From: Ochromonas danica
Taxonomy: Eukaryota > Sar > Chrysophyceae > Chromulinales > Chromulinaceae
Assembly (NCBI GenBank): GCA_015146655.1
Contig: VKHL01000166.1
Coordinates: 1-59,770, forward strand
Length of the DNA stretch: 59,770 nt
Direction of reading: 5' to 3'
Shown: in pieces, positions 53,858 to 59,770 of the stretch
Layout: every line of letters starts with the position of its first letter
Position numbering within the stretch: position 1 is the stretch's first letter
Translations under genes and position numbers: made by a program
The notes under the pieces: model-generated
What the model saw: the letters and a program-made list of their open reading frames with translations, nothing else
The model's database searches: none
What the model was told of the DNA's origin: nothing

Positions 53858-54889
53858 ATGAGCAGTTTCTGGTTGCGTACACCTGATCGTCGTCCATCCA
53901 CTCTGTCAATGACAACCACCACAATCACCAACACACCAATTCCAACAACTCCCCTCTCCTCTTCAGCTGACGATTACTCTAAATTACAACGATTACGTCA
54001 TCATAATGCTATCTTAGAATCAGAACGTGAGTATTATAAAGCACTCTATGAGAAATCTGTAGAACAAAAAGAAGCAGTTCGAAAGAAAGCTAAAGATGCT
54101 GTTCGTCTCATGCGTGTCATTTATAAAGATTTTGAAAATCTACAAAATGTTGTCAAGCATAAAGAAAGTCAAATAATGGAATTATCTACAGAATTGAAGA
54201 AATTGGAATCTAGACACTCTGCAGTGAAGATTATGAGAAATAGTGGACAGGAGGAGATTGTTCTGGGAGGACGAGGGCAGAAAGGAGAAGATGTGGTCAT
54301 CTCGGAGTCTTCCGCTCCTATATCAATATCAAAATTTGATCCTAACACTTCTGCAGTAGCTGATAATAATGGATATTTTCAGAGCGAAGGATATATGGAA
54401 AGTGTGGAAACACTTTCATTTGATCCCAGGCCCTCGCAGGTTTTTATCCACCCTTACGACCCAGTAACTCCAATATCAAAGCCGGATAACAGAGATAATG
54501 GTCAGAGTTTTGTGAAGAGGGTAAGCCTAGAAGAAGATAGTTTATCGCAAGAAAATGCAAGGTTACGTGCACGAGTGACAGAGTTGGAAGGGCTTCTGGT
54601 AGGCACTCTCTATCATAGCGCAACCAAAGCTACCCCCTTGAAGATCACCGAAAAGGACTTGGTTCCTTTCACTCCCAATGGTAGTCGAACTCTGGATGCA
54701 GCTGATGCCGTCAATAGAATGATCTCTGCCTTGCAACTTGCCGCTCAAGGTGAAGAATTTGGTGGTAGCACACCTGGGGCGGCTGATGGTCACAGTGAAG
54801 CGGATGATACGCAAATTTGTACGTCTTCTCGCATGAACGAATTCTTCGAAAGCTTTGACAAGGCTTTGAACACTAGTGTTGAAAACTGA
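53858..54889 (+). CDS. Coiled-coil protein, unknown family
   Basis: This is an intronless gene of 343 residues. It starts with a Ser/Thr/Pro-rich disordered stretch (about 1-40). A long coiled coil follows at about 43-125 (LQRLRHHNAILESEREYYKAL and onward). The middle is disordered, with a second short coiled coil about 225-250 (SQENARLRARVTELEGLL). The C-terminus has an acidic amphipathic helix (MNEFFESFDKAL). I do not recognise it. The pattern suits a cytoskeletal or basal-body scaffold, but this is speculation. It is divergent to PRP22 with 222 bp between start codons. Confidence 0.65.
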   Translation: MSSFWLRTPDRRPSTLSMTTTTITNTPIPTTPLSSSADDYSKLQRLRHHNAILESEREYYKALYEKSVEQKEAVRKKAKDAVRLMRVIYKDFENLQNVVKHKESQIMELSTELKKLESRHSAVKIMRNSGQEEIVLGGRGQKGEDVVISESSAPISISKFDPNTSAVADNNGYFQSEGYMESVETLSFDPRPSQVFIHPYDPVTPISKPDNRDNGQSFVKRVSLEEDSLSQENARLRARVTELEGLLVGTLYHSATKATPLKITEKDLVPFTPNGSRTLDAADAVNRMISALQLAAQGEEFGGSTPGAADGHSEADDTQICTSSRMNEFFESFDKALNTSVEN

Positions 54890-55063
54890 ATGTGGTGATT
54901 GATTCTCTTTCTGTGCATAATAACTTCATGTTAGTTAAAAAGAACGTCTGATCTGTTCATCTTAGCGAACTTCTAGTACTTTGATGGTTAAGCTTAACTC
55001 AACCAATGATTAAAATATATCGTCATGCTAAACAAACAGATGTCTAAAAAGTCTCAAGGGATG

Positions 55064-55228
55064 TCACATGTTGCCTCCGTGCCGTATCCGGGTTTTCTGT
55101 TCACCATCCCATTCGATGTCATCATCTACCTCCGAACCCAAAAGTCCTCCTAATCTATTCCGCATAAGAACATAGAATCCTCCAGTGATAACTGTGCCCA
55201 CAACAAGATAGAGGGCAAGATTGATCAT
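55064..55228 (-). CDS. 54-residue single-pass membrane protein
   Basis: A short frame from ATG 55228 to TGA 55064-55066 encodes a protein with one clear membrane helix at the N-terminus (LALYLVVGTVITGGFYVLM), a basic-glycine junction (RNRLGGLLG), and an acidic then basic hydrophilic tail (EVDDDIEWDG...KTRIRHGG). The positive-outside-helix arrangement and complete frame look like a genuine small protein, such as a small subunit of an organelle complex, but I know no homologue. It lies between the coiled-coil gene's 3' end and LSM14. Confidence 0.5.
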   Translation of the reverse strand: MINLALYLVVGTVITGGFYVLMRNRLGGLLGSEVDDDIEWDGEQKTRIRHGGNM

Positions 55229-55738
55229 CTTCGACAGTTTTTGATTGTCATCCTTCTTCCCAAATTATTACGGCACGCGCAATGACATATTTCTCCATCA
55301 TCAACAGCGATCTATCAAAAGTTATTGGAAAACAAAAATATCCTCACTCTATCAAGTGCAACTCTTTATCTAAGAATGCTGTCATTATCATTAACCATTT
55401 GTTATTTCCCCACCTAGTACACCTAAATTACCTGCCTACCCATTGTACTACAGATATTATTACCACGCCAATTCTGTGCTGTTCTCTCATCTGCTGTGCA
55501 GTCCCGGAAGCGGTTCGAGTCTGTTGAGTGGATTGCTTGCCGCAAGCGCAAGCCCAGAGAGAAGCAAATCGCAAAAGAAAGTCTTGCCCTCACCGTCTGC
55601 TTGGCAGCCCTTGGTTAATCAATCACACGGTCTTCACCTTTTGACTTCCCTTTGATAGACCTTTTGTCTTCTTTGAAAAGTCTTTTTTCGATTCATTCCT
55701 TGGAGATCGTTTAGTATATTTAAAATACATTTGAAAAA
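55229..55738. other. Intergenic region upstream of LSM14
   Basis: 510 bp with only low-quality short frames. It serves as a divergent promoter region for the 54-residue gene and LSM14. Nothing else is seen. Confidence 0.45.
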
Positions 55739-56692
55739 ATGGCTGAATTGGATAGTTTGATCAACAGCAAGATCTCTCTTATAACACATCAGGATATTCG
55801 GTATGATGGAACATTATTTAGCATTAATCAAGCAGAATCTGCTTTGGTTCTTAAAGATGGTGAGTGTTGGATAATTCTTTTTCATTTAAAAACATTGAAA
55901 TTTTTAATTTTGTTCTCGAACATTGCTTGAACTTCAGTTAAATGCTTTGGAACTGAAGACCGTGTAAAGGAATCTGATAAAATAGTCCCTGCTAATAATA
56001 TCAATCTTCCATTCGTTACTTTCCCTGGAAGTGATATCAAGGACCTCTATGTGCATGAGGCTCCCCCTGCTGCCAACGTTCCGCCTCCCGCTCCTGCACC
56101 AGCTGCTCGTGCTCCTCCTGCCCACGTTCAGCAGTCTTCTAACACTGAAACAAATAATGGTGTTGTGCCTCCTGCTCCACCAGCAGTTCAGAAGACCGCC
56201 ACCCAAGAAGCTCCTGCCACTGCTGCTTCGTCTCATGTTAACAGAGATCAAAACAAAGGAAGAGGTGGTGGAAGAGGAAATAGACAAGACTCTGCTGCTG
56301 GAACAGGCTCTCATTTGTTGCGTATGAGAGAGCGTAAGGGTGTTAATGATGGCAGTGCCCCTGAATCTACTGATGGAGACTTCGATTTCTCTTCAAATCT
56401 CTCCTTGTTCAAAAAGGATGATCTTGCTAACATCGCTTCTGGTCAGGATGTCAAAACAAAGTATCTCAAGGATGACTTCTTTGATAATCTGTCTGGAGAG
56501 AAGACTGAGGGCCGTGGTCGACTGACTGCAGCGGAGGAAAGAGTTCTCAATCAGGATACATTTGGAGCCATTGCCTTGCAAGGAAGTCGCCGTGGTGGAG
56601 GAGGTCGTGGTAGAGGACGCGGTAGAGGCAGAGGTCGCGGAAGAGGCGGTGGACGTGGTGGCTATCAGAGCAATAGCACGCAGAGAGTATAA
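55739..56692 (+). CDS. LSM14: LSM14/SCD6/RAP55 mRNP protein (2 exons)
   Basis: Exons 55739-55859 and 55938-56692 are joined in phase 1 over a 78-nt intron with GTGAGT donor, giving 291 residues. The N-terminal LSm domain is plain (NSKISLITHQDIRYDGTLFS ... CFGTEDR ... PGSDIKDLYV). A Pro/Ala-rich linker follows. Then come the FDF box (DGDFDFSSNLSLFKK, about 185), FFD box (YLKDDFFDNL, about 220) and TFG box (NQDTFGAIAL, about 247). The tail is an RGG/GRGRG RNA-binding stretch. The protein activates decapping and represses translation in P-bodies, binding DDX6 via FDF-FFD-TFG. Confidence 0.95.
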
Positions 56693-57040
56693 TGCGATAT
56701 GAAGGGTTTCGAACGGTTGTTCGGGCTGCTCTATATTGTGTACTGTCTGGATCATCAAGCTCTTAGTTCAACCTTGTTCACTGTGTGTATGACGAGCAAC
56801 TGGTGTTCTGATGGACACTCTGTACATATGGAGAAGTAGCTTCGATACAGTTTGTTGGAACGCTTTAGCGCGAGATCATGTTCACATGATGTTGCCTAGT
56901 AATGTCTTTTATATGTCACTGTGCACGGCTCTTTGTTTGGTTATTTATAACTTCAGCAACACCTTGCTTTCCTCAACAGGACCATGGTCAATTCATCGCT
57001 TCATATACACAAAGTTATCTACATCACTGTATGCATTTCA
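56693..57040. other. Intergenic between convergent genes
   Basis: 348 bp of 3' flank for LSM14 and the SnoaL-like gene. Only weak short frames are present and no motif is recognised. Confidence 0.45.
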
Positions 57041-58937
57041 CTATTCTTCTAGTTCATGTGCAACTCGGTGGCATATTGCCTCGAAGTCATTGAGGTCTTC
57101 TTCTGCGATTAGACTAAAGTCCGTGGGTAGTTGATCAGCTGATCCTTCTCCTGGCTTGAAACCTCCCATGAACAAAGTCATGGCAATCTCAACCTTGGAG
57201 CAGCTTCCATCATTAACATTCTGGATAACGTCTGCAGTGAGCAATTGCTTCTCTGACTTAGTAATCCGTCCATTGCGATGGAGATATTGCAAAGCCGATA
57301 TAGTGACGGCTGCCAAACGTCCGTCGTCCTCATCATCGCTTTCTTCATCACTATCACTATCTTCATCACGATTCTTTCTGGAGGATTTCAATTTATCTTT
57401 TATGCCATTACGTCCATTCACTGCTTCCAGCACACCAGAGAGCATAGATCCTACACCACCTTGTTGAGGACCAATAACAATCATGCGAGATGGTAGACCA
57501 TTTCCACCCTATTACACACCCACAGTCACAAAGATGAGGAATTAAGTAATTCTCACTATGAACAAACGGTCAAAGATTGATTGATTGTCTTACCAGTTTA
57601 TTGATTGCAGATCGCAAAGCAGTTCGGAACTGAGACACACGCTTGATGTCTTTGCCGCTAAATTCACTTATTTCTTCATCACTATCATCCTCTTCATCAT
57701 CACTATCCCCATCTTTTGACTTGCTACGTATTCTAATGGTCTTTTCATCATCTGAATTTTCATTCTCCTCATCATCCTCTTCATTATCATCATCATCATC
57801 GTCGTCTTCTTCATCTTCACTTTCAAGCTCTTCTTCATCTTCATCACCATATCCATCATAATCCTTTGATGATCTCGCCATGCTTTCTCTCAACATATCA
57901 CCTAGTTCATCAAGCATAACACCTCGACGTGCTGGTCGATTACGAGGGGTAGGATCACGATACGTCCCCCTTAACACCTGAGCCCTGCTGGAACCAGCGG
58001 GTGGAACTTCAGAAGCAAGATGTGCTAAGAGAAAATATCTTCCAACTTTTCGATCACGAATAAATATATTAGTACAGGATGTTACCAAGGAAGCATTAGT
58101 ATATTTCTTCTTCTTTTTGTTTTTGTTATTCTTGGTGGTTGTTTGCTTTACACGACTTTGAAGTTCTAAAGAAGAAGTTACAATTGCAAGATCACCATAA
58201 TAATGAAGTTGTATTGATCGAAATAAAGGGACACTTTCTGAAGGAGAAGCATGTATCCAATAGGATGTAACATTTTCATATCCACTAATAACATGTTTTT
58301 CACCAGGCATTAATGAAAGAACATCAGAAGAGTTATACCAAAGATGACGGAAAACATGTTCTCTTCCATACATCCAAGCAAGAAAGAAATCTTGATTTAA
58401 TTGTAAGATTTCAGCCTTTTCTACAGAGAGATAATGTTTATAGTCCTGGAAATAAGGGATGAGATTACTCTCGCCTCTCTCAATGGCATCTTTCAATCGT
58501 TGCTCTACCTGTCGCTTCTGTTGCCAGAATGACCATACTTCACTACTGTTACCTGAAGAAATATCTTTAGGGATATACCAAGTTCGATCACGTGCACTTT
58601 GATCAAATTCAATGATTATATCTTCTGCCCCTATTATATGAAGTGAGATAGAGAGATAGAAGAGAGAGTTAGTAAGTTAGATCATCCAACATTTCATTAT
58701 GTTAAGCAAACCTTCAAAGTTAGTGAATGTGTTATTTAAATCTAATAAATTGGTCTTCACTGTGGTAGGTGTAGTAGTGGTTGCTTCCCGTAGTGGTGAT
58801 GATGATGATGGCTGAGCAAGTAGTTGTGATTTATGCCATCTCTGAGAGAAGACTTTTCTATGCAATGGACGAAAGGAGTAACTAAAATAGACATCAATGG
58901 AGAGTAGCAAGAATGCAAGAATGCAAGTCTTCTTCAT
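57041..58937 (-). CDS. Plastid-type SnoaL-like domain protein with acidic region (3 exons)
   Basis: Exons 58712-58937, 57594-58630 and 57041-57508 are joined in phases 1 and 0 by introns of 81 and 85 nt, giving 576 residues. The N-terminus MKKTCILAFLLLSIDVYFSYSFRP has a signal peptide and an S-Y-S-F-R-P junction resembling the ochrophyte plastid site. Residues about 145-260 look like a SnoaL/NTF2-like cone fold (NQDFFLAWMYGREHVFRHLWY ... VISGYENVTSYW ... LHYYGDLAIVTSSLELQ), as in small plant proteins of unknown substrate. Then follow a Lys-rich loop, a long Asp/Glu run (about 338-400) and a C-terminal helical part (LSGVLEAVNGRNG ... GRITKSEKQLLTADV). The gene is intact. Function is unknown. 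Confidence 0.7.
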
Positions 58938-59156
58938 TATTGCATAGGAAAGGGTTAGAAAACTTCTCCGACCTCAGACCTGCTCTGCCAAGCATTCTTC
59001 TCTCTGCGCTGTGGGTCTCAGATGTCCAGGCATCTGACCGTCTAGCCCTCTAGCTGGTGGTTTCGTGTGATTAAAGAAACCAATCTTGCAGTTTGTTGGT
59101 CTAGTTGTTGTAGTATAGTAACTGTATTCTTATGATTATTACCTAGTCCAATAGTA

Positions 59157-59230
59157 ATGAATCAAAGTGAAAAAAATGGCAGAAAGATCAAGCTGTCTAA
59201 AGAAGGCAAAGTCGTATTCCGTGGAGTGAA
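59157..59230 (+). CDS. First exon of a gene leaving the window (partial)
   Basis: ATG 59157 opens a 24-codon frame beginning MNQSEKNGRKIKLSKEGK and ending in a consensus donor (GTGAA|GTAAGT) at 59231, phase 2. The downstream exon is not identifiable, so the gene cannot be named. The basic, hydrophilic N-terminus is uninformative. It is divergent from the SnoaL-like gene, with 219 bp between start codons. Confidence 0.5.
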
Positions 59231-59770
59231 GTAAGTTCACTCTGTCTCTCTCTTTCTCTCTCTGACACAGCAGTCTAGCACTCTATCTGTCCTCTATCCT
59301 CTGTCTTATGTCTTATGGGAATTCACCTGTTCATGACGTCTAGTCTCTGTCTCTGTCACTTGTCACTGTCACTCTCTGCCTGTCTCTATCTCTGTCTCTG
59401 TGTCTGCATGTATGTGTCTTATCACATCTATGCTTGATGCTTGCTTTGAATGACTGTCTGTGTGTCTGTTTGTTTATCATTGAAATTCCATGCTCTCTTT
59501 CTCTCTCCTATCTATATCATGTATATAATGATGATTGTGTGATGTGAGGATAGGTGTTGTGATTGATTGTGTTCTCTGATGCGATGTCATGCAGTAGATT
59601 ATGTTATTGCTTAATTAGTTGTGTATTTGCTTACCTGTAGTATGCTGACATGACTGTTGTGTTTGTATGCGTGTGTCTCCTGTTTGAGCACAGCAGCATT
59701 CTCAATTAATAAGGATAAGAGATAAGTGATCTCATTCCGCAATTTGGTTGTTACTTTCACTAACCTGAAA
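59231..59770. other. CT/TG-rich sequence, probable intron to window edge
   Basis: It starts with a splice donor and contains dense TCTCTCTG and TGTCTCTG imperfect repeats (about 59240-59410), typical of a low-complexity intron. Candidate AG acceptors exist but none can be chosen. No separate gene is seen. Confidence 0.45.

Overview
The window comes from the nuclear genome of a photosynthetic, flagellated eukaryote, most likely an ochrophyte stramenopile. The main reasons are two fucoxanthin chlorophyll a/c-type antenna genes whose N-terminus is a signal peptide followed by the ASAF-AP plastid-entry motif, an outer-arm dynein heavy chain (so a motile cilium), short GT-AG introns (mostly 50-170 nt) and the standard genetic code. 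Species cannot be fixed from this window. Gene density is high and most genes have zero to four introns. The dynein gene is very AT-rich (leucine mostly TTA), while the antenna genes and the eEF3 fragment use C/G-ending codons typical of highly expressed genes.

Layout. 1-4.6 kb is the least gene-like part: a three-exon gene with a possible acylphosphatase-like domain, a broken 5' fragment of translation elongation factor 3, a 1,771-bp DNA transposon with perfect 54-bp terminal inverted repeats, and a tiny spliced transcript next to it. 4.6-18.4 kb holds ordinary cellular genes: an acidic protein with an in-frame TGA, a small basic protein, a Ubl-like protein, a TPR-containing probable plastid protein, tRNA-Leu(CAG), a DXO/Rai1-family RNA nuclease, RRS1, LAMTOR2, PCIF1 (cap m6Am methyltransferase) divergent from TPGS2, and a membrane protein. 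18.5-20.85 kb is a 1,069-bp inverted duplication, apparently perfect, carrying two identical antenna genes head to head. It also captured the last 21 codons of the neighbouring Mpv17-family gene, which shows the direction of copying. 21.5-38.3 kb has an ABCG transporter and the complete five-exon, 4,642-residue gamma-type outer-arm dynein heavy chain (DNAH5/8 class). 38.5-59.2 kb has a secreted or organelle-targeted aldehyde dehydrogenase of the GAPN type, a P-loop NTPase plus PD-(D/E)XK nuclease gene resembling Crinkler-type effector modules, a 241-bp TG microsatellite, DCAF1, the splicing helicase PRP22/DHX8, a coiled-coil protein, a 54-residue membrane protein, LSM14/SCD6, a plastid-type SnoaL-like protein and the first exon of a gene running off the edge.

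Functionally there is no operon-like system. Recurring themes are mRNA 5'-end handling (PCIF1, DXO, LSM14), the cilium (dynein, TPGS2) and ubiquitin ligase substrate choice (DCAF1), but their proximity may be chance. The features most worth a second look are the NTPase-nuclease gene, the antenna palindrome and the transposon.
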